22,583 nt of DNA, taken from assembly GCA_014825775.1 (NCBI GenBank), contig MVAQ01000296.1:1-22583 (forward strand). The letters are read 5' to 3'. Source of the stretch: Krasilnikovozyma curviuscula. Its lineage: Eukaryota; Basidiomycota; Tremellomycetes; Cystofilobasidiales; Mrakiaceae. Of this stretch, positions 1 through 9,600 are shown piece by piece (the stretch's first letter is position 1; the number at the start of each line of letters is the position of its first letter). The notes beneath the pieces were generated by a model. That model saw nothing but the letters and a program-made list of their open reading frames with translations, did not search any database and was not told the DNA's origin. The position numbers were made by a program, and so were the translations under genes.

Positions 1-910
1 GGAATCAAGAACCTGGGATGGCAGGGATTGGAGAGTATTGAGGATATCCTGGCGAGAAAGAGAATTGTTATATTGACTTTTTGTATGGCCGCAACGACGG
101 CAAGAAAGAAGAGGCGGGGTTGCTCACCTGGAGGGATTCTTTGCTGGATTCAATGTCGGCCTTGGTCTGGTTCACGCCGTCGATGTCGATGAAATCTTCC
201 AGAGTCTTGTTATCCTTGTCTGTAGCTTTTCCTTTACCTTTTAAAGCTTGTCTTCTCGCTCTTTCTGGGTCGTCATCGTTGTCACCTTCATCTGCCGAAG
301 ACAACGGCGACGAGGATGAAGAGGAGGATGATGAAGCCGAGGGTGAGGAAGAATGCTGGGAGCCGAACAGGGGATGACTAGATTCTTTTTCTTCTTCATC
401 TGCTGCTGAATGATGTATAGGTGACGGAACAACCGTAGATGATAGGGTCGCAAGGATCGCAGCAAGCGAGTCGAGCGTTTCACGCTCATTGGCCTCGACG
501 GACTGGACAACACACAGAAACAGTAATCAGAGGGACTTCCTTCAACTAATCTGGGAGTAGGGAGAACATGTTTACTTTTGACTTTGAGAATGTTAGGTTG
601 TTATCGGCTTCAAGAGTCGAGGCGAGATGAGTAATGACCTGAGAAGAGGGAGTGAGAATGGGGATTGATGAGATAAGAGGTAGATAACTAGTAATCTATT
701 ATGTTTGTTGATTCTCACCTCGTCCTGGCTCTTGATTTTGAGAGTGATCCATTCGTACTTTGCGTGAGACTGGGTGAGGGCGAGCGAGAGGGCTGCGAGG
801 GTGTCGACAGTGAGGGTCGACTGACTGTGGATGTGTTCGGCTGTAGACAGACCCTTCTTGGACGAGAGGACCAGCTCAAACAGGACGGAAGAAGAGGAAC
901 TCGAACTCAT
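1..910 (-). CDS. ATG17: Atg17-type autophagy scaffold, N-terminal part (C-terminus beyond the window)
   Basis: Four exons read on the minus strand: 910-719, 638-576, 502-128 and 48-1, all in phase with GT-AG introns, giving 226 residues before the window edge. The N-terminus (LFELVLSSKKGLSTAEH) matches the conserved 'LV..SKKAL..GE' opening of fungal Atg17. It is followed by a helical region (KYEWITLKIKSQDE, about 51-64), then VVPSPIH...LFGSQHSS and a TLEDFIDIDGV segment, which resemble the 'VPPEF..SLFGSQ' and 'WKTLRDFVDE' landmarks of the family. Known role: Atg17 is a coiled-coil scaffold that recruits Atg13/Atg1 to the phagophore assembly site. A Ser-run and an acidic DEGDNDDD stretch sit between the last two landmarks and look like a lineage-specific disordered insert. 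It is divergent from HRI1 across 97 bp. The assignment rests on landmark motifs only, because the C-terminal half is absent. Confidence 0.72.
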
Positions 911-1007
911 TGATGAGTTGGCGGGTGACGAGCGATCCTTCTTGCCTCGGACGACGAGCCTGTATATAATTTATATTTCGCACATCCTCCCTATATCTCT
1001 CTCTGTG
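911..1007. promoter_or_regulatory. Shared 97-bp divergent promoter of ATG17 and HRI1
   Basis: Only 97 bases separate the start codons of the two divergent genes, so both must draw regulatory elements from here and from each other's 5' ends. A TATA-like run (tatataatttatat) lies at about 962-975, about 33-46 bp upstream of the HRI1 start. No clear element was seen for the ATG17 side. Confidence 0.45.
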
Positions 1008-1866
1008 ATGGCTCCCCCTCCCCTCGCCATCACCAACCCTCGGACATCAACTAGGATCTCAATAGGATGGGGAAACAACCCTACACCCACTGAAGACACC
1101 GACACCCTCGTCATCACCACACGAGACTATTCCCTTGACCTACGAATCTTCATCGAAGGAAACCAGAGAGAAGGAGAGATTGACTGGGCAACCGTCTCAT
1201 ACATATCAGAGCTCCCTGGGTCTACAAAAGGTACGTGCACTCGATGTGAAATTATGAACGCTACTGATCGTCAACAAGCGATACAATTTCTACCTCATAG
1301 AGAACCCTAAATACCGATGGGATCCTATCATCAACTCTCGACCTCCTCCTCCCACGGACTTACCAGACGAAGGATCTTTCTCCACGCTACCGAATGGTAA
1401 GAAGATCAACCTCCTTTCTTCAATCAATCATCCTATAACACCTTCTCATGAGATTGCCTATTTTTTCTTTTTGGCTCCAGGGGATGTCCAGGAAACTGGA
1501 ATCATGTACAACCCTCAATCGGGTCTCGAAGAGCCTTACATCGAAGTCTGGCGTAGACACCCTCTCCCGTCCGCCTCCAAAGTCCTCGTCCTTGAATCCA
1601 CCACAGGTACAGACAAGGCATTCATCGGAAGAGTGGGTGAGCGGTCGATCGGGCTGATGAGCGATGAGGTCATGGGGTTCAGTGCGTATCGAGCGACGTT
1701 GCGAGTAGATCACTGGGAAGTTGATTTTCAACAGACGGATAGAGCAGGCGCAGTGTTGCCGCTGTTACCGACGACAGGTGGAGAGGAAGAAGACTGGAGG
1801 GATGGGGATGAGGTGGAATGGGGCGGAAGGAAGTGGACGGTGAAGGATCACTCTGTCAGCGCGTGA
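1008..1866 (+). CDS. HRI1: HRI1 family protein
   Basis: Three exons (1008-1230, 1301-1396, 1481-1866) encode 234 residues. The first intron ends at the later AG (tacctcatag, 1300). The earlier AG near 1274 would force a stop, so phase decides the acceptor. Family features visible: the N-terminal 'SIGWGNNPTPTEDTDTLVIT' block, a 'DLRIFIEG...IDWATVSYISE' strand pair, 'LPNGDVQETGIMYNP...EPYIEVWR', and a C-terminal 'RVGERSIGLMSDEVMGFSAYRA' strand with a WEVDF motif. HRI1 proteins are small fungal beta-barrel proteins. The yeast protein is reported to interact with the kinase Hrr25 and the Sec complex, but no biochemical activity is established. No signal peptide or membrane segment is seen, so it is probably cytosolic. 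Its 3' end converges on the next gene with about 105 bp between stop codons. Confidence 0.86.
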
Positions 1867-1971
1867 AAATGCTACCGCGATGCAGTGGATCTGGGTTTAT
1901 TCGCAGTATTGCCTTGCAAGCGGTGAAAGGATGGAGAAATTCAGGCATTGTCACAATAAGTCGGCTAGTTT

Positions 1972-2950
1972 CTACGACCTCAAGCTGTTCTGCTTTGCCA
2001 AGTACAACCCTAACGGACTGCCGCCGTCGACGACCTCCTGCTGCCTCCTGCTCTCCCCCGCACTCCCACCACTGCCAAAAATCGAGCTGGTACTACTGGA
2101 AAGCGGGGACCTGACAGGCGTAGATATGATACGCTGGAGAGAAGGAGATGATTTGTTAGGCGTCGAGGTTGTTGACGACGAGGGGGAAGAGAAGGATTTG
2201 TTCAAATGGGAGGACGTCGACTGAGAGAATGCCCCAGACAATGTCGTTGTCGAAGGGTTCTTATTGGATGATGAACGAGTTGGCGTTAATGTGGTGAAAG
2301 GTGTTGAAGATGTTGACGAAGCTAGAGGGTTGTTGACAAGAGGTGAAGCTGGGGATGGGCGAGACTTGAGGATCCAATGGTCCAAGAAACAGCACCAGAT
2401 TAGCTTCTTCAAAGATGCGGCAAGTTCTCCAAGCGGCAAAATTGTTTACGTACCAGTGGAGACGACTTTCTGCCTGCTAGTGAAGAAGGTGGTTTTCGAA
2501 GAGGAGTGCCCAACGACGATCTAGTCGATTGAATCGTCTTCCCTGCTGCTGCTGGGTACGACAGTATATAGATCGAATAGCCGATGTTCAACAAGAAGAG
2601 AATCAGGAACCCAGATTCTGAGAAGCAAGAACGAGCAGAAGTCAGTCTCAAAAGAAACCTGTTATTTTTTTCTCAGGACCAACCTAACAGCTCGACAGCA
2701 TCGTAGCTTGTTTTCCTTGTGAATCCTAAGAGCGAAACCCCCACCAGCCTACTGGTGGATGATTTGAGGGCCTTGTACCCCTGGAATTGTTTGGCAGAGA
2801 CAAAGGCGACAAGGAACATCAAGTTCACTCTCAGGGTGTGCCTAACATGTAGAATTAGGGAGCAGAGCAACAGATCAGTGGCAGCTCCCCAATAGTTTTC
2901 AATGAGAGAAGCGTATGAATTCACCTCGCTGACTGAGCTGATGGGGCCAT
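1972..2950 (-). CDS. Small Ser/Thr/Pro-rich membrane protein, possibly Pom34-like nucleoporin
   Basis: Minus-strand exons 2950-2925, 2841-2684, 2617-2454 and 2364-1972 join in phase into 246 residues. Two hydrophobic segments are visible: a weaker one near residues 12-25 (LRVNLMFLVAFVSA) and a clear one near 62-80 (SGFLILFLLNIGYSIYIL). The rest (about 85-246) is low-complexity Ser/Thr/Pro with repeated S-P-L/T-P motifs (TPLRKPP, STPVRSPL, GGSPLGLYL), probably disordered and phosphorylated. Two helices followed by a Ser/Pro-rich tail is the architecture of Pom34/NPCC nuclear-pore membrane proteins, but no diagnostic motif clinches this. The start was chosen because upstream exons break frame; an additional 5' exon remains possible. 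It is convergent with HRI1 and divergent from the next gene. An alternative is a nuclear-rim or ER protein of another family. Confidence 0.58.
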
Positions 2951-3103
2951 CCTTCTTTTGTCTTGGGGTTGTCGTCGTCGAGAGGTAGAATTACCTGTCG
3001 AGTGGCGCCAGACGACCACAGTCCAATAACTATTTTGTAGGAGTGGGTGCTGCCCATAGGATATCGAGTGTGACTCTGACAGAGAGATATCTATTAGCTC
3101 ACG
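2951..3103. promoter_or_regulatory. 153-bp divergent promoter between two membrane-protein genes
   Basis: This is the only sequence between the divergent start codons at 2950 (minus) and 3104 (plus), so it must hold both core promoters. No strong TATA box is evident. Confidence 0.35.
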
Positions 3104-4099
3104 ATGGCTGTGACAGACAGCTCGTCCAACTTCATCGTCAGTAATCGCTGGTCGCTTATCAATGGCCCCCTTCTCCCCACGCTGTATGTAATATCTGACA
3201 AAACCTGATATTTTCTTCTGTCAGATCGCTATCCTCGTCTCGGCAGGGTTTGTCCTAATTGTCATGGTCTCAGGCCACCTCTTCAATAGAGTCAGACGAG
3301 CAGACAGCATCGAATTCGCCTCGAGGCAGCTGGCCCAGCGAAGGAAAGGTATCTTTGTCCTCCGACGACCGCCAAAAATATGGGAGGTTGCGATGGGAGT
3401 CGATTGGAATAAGAAAGGGATGTGCAGTTTTTTGGAGAACCGGGAGCAGAATGGGAAAGAAGATGATGAGAGTGAGAAGATGTCGACGACTGGACCTGAG
3501 AGCCTGCCAGTAGATGACTTGTTTCTTCTTGTGAGCTCATAGCCCTCCTGTCCCCTCTTGTACAGCTCTATCTAGTTAAGGTCTGACATCCTTCTTCTTC
3601 TGATCCATCTTCTCAGCCTGTTTCAGCTAGCCTTATGTCGGTCGACACACCCACTCTCTCCACCAGCTCTTCAGGATCTAGTAATCAGCCGGGACCATCA
3701 TCGTCATCGCCGTCTACTGGGACGTCATCCCCTTTACCAACACCATCAACACCATCTTCAGTCCTTTCTCTCGCCAACAAATCATCGAAAGCTGCCTCCA
3801 ACGCTGCCGGTACCGCTGCGTCCCCGTTGACCACACCGTCGCACAACCTTCAGCTTTCATTCTTGATTTTGCAGCCCAACGAGCACTATCATGACCAACA
3901 ACCAAATGCAAAAAATGACGAGGACGATGATGGGCCCGAACAGGAGCTTCCATTCGGGCTGGAAATCGGCGTGATGCGTGTCGAGCTTTCGACACAGAAG
4001 TTTGTCGACGAGTTGGACCGGCTGAGAGCTGCTGAAGGCGAAGGAGAGCAAGAAGGGGACGTATATATTCCTGCAAGGTATGTCCCAAGAGGCATCTAA
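3104..4099 (+). CDS. Unrecognised single-pass membrane protein with Ser-rich and acidic tail
   Basis: Exons 3104-3136, 3225-3530 and 3617-4099 join in phase (donors gtcagt and gtgagc) into 273 residues. A short Ser-rich N-terminus (MAVTDSSSNF) precedes one strong membrane helix at about 11-27 (IIAILVSAGFVLIVMVSG). A basic stretch follows (RVRRADS...RQLAQRRKG), suggesting a cytosolic C-terminus by the positive-inside rule, and then a conserved-looking 'RRPPKIWEVAMGVDWN' patch. Residues about 115-190 are low-complexity Ser/Thr/Pro. The C-terminal part (about 190-265) regains order with 'LQLSFLILQPNEHY', an acidic DEDDDGPEQE run and an 'LPFGLEIGVMRVEL' strand followed by a helix. No family was recognised and no catalytic motif was seen. 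The final codons after 4076 could be an intron (gtatgt at 4079), so the exact C-terminus is uncertain. Confidence 0.65.
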
Positions 4100-4755
4100 A
4101 GCAGCAGAAGGGAGCGAGGATTTTTGTGCGATGTCATTTCCGGAAGTTCTGGGAAATCCAAATGGAAGGGTTTTAGTTTTATCGCATTCGTTATTGGTCA
4201 GGTCAACGGTTCATTATTCATAATGTATATTAGAACGTATTACCATCGCGTATATATTATTGAGATGAGGGATGGAAGTGCAATTGCTCGATGTATCAGT
4301 TCTCCGATCTTCGTTACTCTCCAACATGACACCCCCAAGCTTCTCGTCTTCCTCTCTAGACACCAGGATCCTCCAAAATAGCTTCAAAACTTTACTCAAA
4401 TCGCTGCTTAAACCTCAACTGTAAATCCCGGAGCCAAGATGGAATGATTTTCTTAGCTGACATTGGGATAGGGAAAGAACGGTGAGCCAATGAGATTGAG
4501 TATTCAACTGAGCAGGGTCTCTTTGGCATCTTCAAAGAAAATTAAAATGTAAGCGAGTATGTGCTCAGATGAATAGAGATGACATGGTAATTTGGAGATC
4601 TCTCTCTGGCGGTTCAAAAACGCTCTTCCGTATAAAAACATCTGCAAAAATACGAGAGTGGATAGTTTGATCCTCCCGTCCTATCATACAATAATAAGAG
4701 AAAAATTGATGGAGCTTTCCCTCAACTGCTATCTTCTCTCCAATCACTTTGTCAA
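4100..4755. other. 656-bp intergenic region
   Basis: This lies between two genes in tandem. The left part is AT-rich with alternating TA runs (about 4200-4265), typical of fungal 3' UTR and polyadenylation sequence. The right part should hold the TAN1 promoter. Only short, unspliceable reading frames occur on either strand. No RNA gene or repeat was seen. Confidence 0.5.
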
Positions 4756-6444
4756 ATGGCTAATTCCACGATGCTCAATGGGCAGTTCGCCGCTTTTATC
4801 TTATCGCTCCGCCGGTCGAGCTCCCTCGAACCACAACTAGATTCTGATTGCACCTGCTCCCCTTCAATGGCCTCTTCCATTTCTCGTACTCCCTCAGGTC
4901 CTTCAAAACTAAAGCAACGAAGCAAACCAAAGTACAAGCCAGTACGTACAATTTTTCTTGGTCTGCTTTGCCCCCTTATGCTGGTCTTGAAAAACTAATC
5001 TTCGTAACACTTTCCTTAGGATGGAACGAAAGTCTCTTCAGCGGGTGATATCAGAGGTCCTGGTATATGGGTGTCATGTATACGCGGCAAAGAAAGAAGT
5101 GCAGTAGGCGAAGCGTACGACCTATTTGAACGAGTACGTCCTGTCTACTTTTTGGCCCCATGAAAGCTCTATATGACTGACTGAAGAGGTCTATGATGGA
5201 TCAAAGATGGCTGAAGAACTCTATCCAGGTGCCCAAGAAGCTCATTACAAAGCTCAACGAGCTGCATCTTCAAGTTCGGGGGTATCGCCTCTCTTAGACG
5301 TCGAAGGCAGGAACGAGAGAAGTGATGAATATAGTATACAGGATCAATTGAAGAGGGAGCTGGAGGAATTGTCTGCCGAGAAACAAGTTAAGAGGGAAGG
5401 TAAAGGACTTTTCGGTAAGTTTGCATTGCAGCATTTTTCGTTGATGTTCTTCTTCCTGCTTCGAGCCTTATTTGGTGTTAATATGTCCGTTTCTTTGTTT
5501 CTTCATTTGGAACAGTCAACTGCCATACTCAAATCGACAGTTGTAAGTTCTTCTCTCAGTCTGCTCTCGCTCATAGCTAGAAGATGCTAAGTTGAAAATT
5601 GGCTGTTCCTAGTGCTGTTTTTCAGTACCAAGCCGCCGATATCACCTGTTGATATCGTTCAGCATTATATGTCTCAAGTCATGGAGACTGGTATCACCGA
5701 ATTGAGGTACGTCTCATCCACCTAACCTTACCTAAGCGCGGCGCATCAAACCCTGATTATAGAAACTCACTCTCTCACCTTTGCCTTTTTTTTCTTCTCT
5801 TTTCATATGGTATTTTCTATGATGGAACGGCAGACATATTGAGAGGTTTACACCTGTTTCCTATACCTGTGATCCTTCGATACCGCAGATTGTTCAATGT
5901 TGTAAGGAAGATGTTTTCCCTCAGGTATTCGGAACATCAAGCGTAGGGCTGAAGGTAAGGAATTTTTCCATAACATCTACCTTGGGCTTTTAACGAAAAC
6001 TTAACTTCATCGTAATTTTCCTGATGATCAGTTCAAGGTTGTGCCTCATTTCATCCACAACGAACCGCTTCGCTCTCAAAGAGCTGCCATATTGACTGCT
6101 CTGGCGGACGAAGCGAGATCGACGTTATTTTCCCCTGGTGAAGGTATTCATGAAGATAAATACAGAGCCTTTCCGCATTCTGTCAGCCTGGAGAACCCTG
6201 AAGTTGTGGTGATATTATACTGCTTTCGAGTACGTCCATTTGCTGTTTTCGCTTGACGTGAATTTCTGTTCCCTGAAACGTAAAAAAATTGCAATATCAG
6301 AACATTGTTGGTCTTTCTGCTGTCAAGGACTACGACAAGTACTTGAAATTTAATCCGAGATTTCTGGTGGGAGAATTGGCGGTAAACAAAGTGCGAGCGC
6401 TGGAAGATGAAAAAAGGAAGGAGCTCGGAAGCTCCACCTTATAG
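4756..6444 (+). CDS. TAN1: THUMP-domain tRNA acetylation adaptor Tan1
   Basis: Eight exons (4756-4941, 5020-5133, 5189-5414, 5516-5542, 5613-5706, 5834-5954, 6032-6229, 6301-6444) give 369 residues with all phases consistent. The N-terminal 62 residues are Ser-rich, ending in a basic KLKQRSKPKYKP segment. Then comes the hallmark 'IRGPGIWVSCIRGKERSAVGEAYDLFE' block, an acidic helical linker (SIQDQLKRELEEL), the THUMP core with 'VNCHTQIDS' and 'LLFFSTKPPISPVDIV', and the C-terminal 'RFTPVSYTC...KFKVVPHFIHNEPLRS' and 'VGLSAVKDYDKYLKFN' strands. Family knowledge: Tan1 (THUMPD1 in animals) binds tRNA-Ser/Leu and guides the acetyltransferase Kre33/Nat10 to make ac4C12; it has no catalytic residue of its own. 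Length fits the family. Exon 4 is only 27 nt. It is probably nuclear or nucleolar. Confidence 0.91.
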
Positions 6445-6640
6445 ATTGTCAGGATTTTGTAAAATATCAAGATCTATGCTCTTCTACCTCGTTCATGGTG
6501 ATAGATTGAAAAAAAAAATTGAGGAAAAAAAAAAAAGTGAAATTCCAGCGCGCGTCACACCAAGCGTCACAAACGTCATCGATCGAAGGCACCTAAATCA
6601 CACATCACCCGTAAAAGTATAAAGGCAACTAAACTGGCAG
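6445..6640. promoter_or_regulatory. TAN1 terminator / tricalbin promoter interval with A-tract
   Basis: These 196 bases separate two plus-strand genes. Two adjacent poly-A tracts at about 6509-6536 are typical nucleosome-depleting dA:dT tracts of fungal promoters. A TATA-like gtataaa sequence occurs about 24 bp before the tricalbin start (6617-6623). Confidence 0.4.
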
Positions 6641-9600
6641 ATGTCTTCTGACCCTTCCCAACCACATCAACCATCTACACCAGCCTATCCAGTTCAAGCT
6701 GATTCCAAGATGACAGAAGGTGAGTTGCATTCGCAGCACCTGTTCTTCTACTCCATTATTCTTGAGATGAAGAGGTCAAGCCATCCTGCGTGTGGATATC
6801 CAAACCATGATCTCTCGATGTTTCAGTCGGTAGCTGATTTGAAGAGACTTTGCTGATCATTTCTTTGCACTTGCTTATCCTGCTCGGTTTCATCTTCGTC
6901 CCAGGTGGTCGAAGTAGCAATTCTGTCGGCCAAGGCTGGTCTGCGGCAAACCCAATCCCAACAGTCCAGGGGTTCATCGCCAGCCAGACTCTGGCTCACA
7001 AATCAAGCACAGGCGTTGAAGAAGAAGAGCTTCAGGCGGAGGAGGAGAAGGAACGCGAAGTCGAAGAGCAGGAGAAGCATCAGGGCGAAAATAAACAGGA
7101 GATTATGGATAGAATGAAGCCTGGTGAAGATAAACCAACAGACAAAGTCAGTGTCCCTATCTCGAATCCATTCAAACTCCTGTACTCCATCTTGCGCAGC
7201 CAAGGAGTCGCCACGGCTGACGTTGAGTTGCTTTGTTTCACACTGTCTTTGTTTTGATCCGCGACAAAGGTCAAGGAGACAAAAGGAACTCATACCGTGA
7301 GAGATCCAACTACAATGAAGCCCGTCACTATCAAGGATGCGTCCTTCGATGATTTTACTAATAGCGGTCACACACCTGAGGCACAACTTCAACCACCACC
7401 ACCAGCGTCTGCTGTCAGAGCCTCAAAAATTGGGTAAGCGGTGTTCAATCATACCTGTTTCTTTCTCATTTTCAAAGGCTATCACGTCTGAGATGAGCCT
7501 TGACCTTTGGCAGTCCAAATCCAGCCAGCCCATCAAACGTCCTTCTACAGAATTTTCCGCCTCCCAGAGCCCCTGAACTCCAACCCATTCTTGACAAACT
7601 AAATATACTTGCGATTTTCTCGGTCTTTGCCTCGTTCATTGTCTGGATCGTAGGTTTATTCCCCCATTCCTTTTACACCACGCCTGTCAAATACTGATGT
7701 TGGTACACGCATGCTGCTAGTTTACGGCATTCCGCCACGGCTGGATAGCATTTTTCTTCCGATCAGCACTTCTCTCGAGTGTAGGTTTTGTCGGTGCTTC
7801 TTTGGCGTGGGCTGCTGGGCGATTTCTGGAGAAGGAGATCGATTCAGTCAGATACGCCATGCACAGAGAGCGAGGCGAGAAGTTCTCTCCACCTATGCCT
7901 GAGTCAGTTGAGTGGCTTAATGCGTTCATTTCCAGTAAGATACTGTCCTCTCTTTCTGCAACGCGCGTACTCTGATCGAGAAGGACTTGGTCGGTTGCAC
8001 TCTGCCAACAGCTTTCTGGGGACTCGTCAATCCAGACATGTTTCTATCAACAGCCGACATGATTGAAGACATTATGCAGCAATCGCTCCCAGGATTTGTT
8101 GATGCAGTCAGAATCAGCGACATTGGTCAAGGCATCAACCCGATCAGAATTTTGAGCATGAGAGCCCTTCCCGACCGACCCCAAGACCGTCACTATCCTC
8201 GCGTAGATTGGATCGACAAAGGAAAGGAGCCTGAACCTCGCCAAGTAGATGTGGGGGCTACGGATCCATCTAAAGCCGCTCCTGACAACGAACAAACTGG
8301 AGATTATGTAAACTTCGAAGTCGCTTTTGCTTACCACGCACAACCAGGCCACGGATCCAAGGTCAGAAGTAAAAATATACAGTCAGTTTGATGAAAGATT
8401 TTTCTAGGGCTTCGCAGGTAACAATGATCTGACATGTTCAAACAACAGTCTCCTTCTCGAATTCTTCATAGGAATGTACGACTGGCTCCATATTCCAGTT
8501 CCCCTCTGGGTTCAAGTCGAGTCAATCGCTGGGACTGTACGTCTGAGAATTCAGTTCATTTCCGAACCTCCCTTCATCCGAAATGTTACATTTACGCTTG
8601 TAAGTTTTCCCATTCATCTTCCACTTTGCTGTATCTGACGCACGGTTTACAGATGGGGGTTCCAGCAGTAGAAGTCTCCGTCATACCTCTCTTGAGCGCC
8701 TTGCCAAACATTTTAGACCTGCCTTTAGTCTCTACATTCGTCAAGATGGCAATCAAAGCCGGAACCGCTGAGTTTGTTGCCCCAAAGTCCATGACGCTCA
8801 ACATGCAGGTTCGTCGTCCTTTCTCTATCTGTAATTAACAGGTGACCAAAATTAATGCTCACTTTCTTTCCAGGAAATGTTGAGTGGAGCTGCCATTGGT
8901 GACCTCCAAGCTTTGGGCGTTTTTTTGGTCACTATTCATCACGCCGAAAACTTGTCAGCTCAGGATTCTAACGGAAAGAGTGATCCTTATGTTGTTGCCG
9001 CTGTGAGTACGCTTCTCTCGACGTGCGAAAACAGTCGTTCTCATCACCCGGTTTGATTCTGATTTAGTATGCCAAGTTCGGAAAGCCACTATATTCTAGC
9101 AGAATTATTTTGGGGGATCTCAACCCTGTATGGGAGGAAACCTTTGCCTTAATCATCACTGGTACGTTTCGGCCAAACGCACTTTATTGAAATCGCGACC
9201 GAGTAGTTTGACTGACTGCTTTCGCTTATTTTCACATATTAGCTGATGAAGTGAAAGCCAATGAATCGTTATCCTTGATGCTGTGGGACTCTGATGCATT
9301 CTCTGATGATGATTTGTGTGGCAGAATCAGAGTTCCTGTGAAGGATGTAAGTAAACGTGACATGTGTAATGTGGGCAGCGAAACTCAAACTCAAAACCGA
9401 TTTTCTGTATATGCAGCTTATGAAGCATCCAAATCAGATGAACCGAAGAAGTGACAAATTGATGGGTTTCGAAGATGCTGACGCTATGCAAGGAACTTTG
9501 ACTTGGTCCGTCGGTGAGTGGCCGACTTTGAGTAATATTATCCTACCGTCTGGCTCTACTGACTGGCTTGCGCATTTTTTCAGGATTTTTTGAAAAAGCT

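Noticed and set aside
1274..1276. Earlier AG acceptor for HRI1 intron 1
   Set aside because: Using it gives a stop after about ten codons, whereas the AG at 1299-1300 preserves frame and follows a pyrimidine tract.
1880..2224. Plus-strand open frame opposite the small membrane-protein gene
   Set aside because: It is antisense to a spliced model with consistent phases and a Ser/Pro-rich composition; its translation has no recognisable domain.
8528..8550. Possible donor gtacgt within tricalbin exon 7
   Set aside because: Reading through gives the conserved SMP sequence GTVRLRIQFISEPP, so the site is coding.
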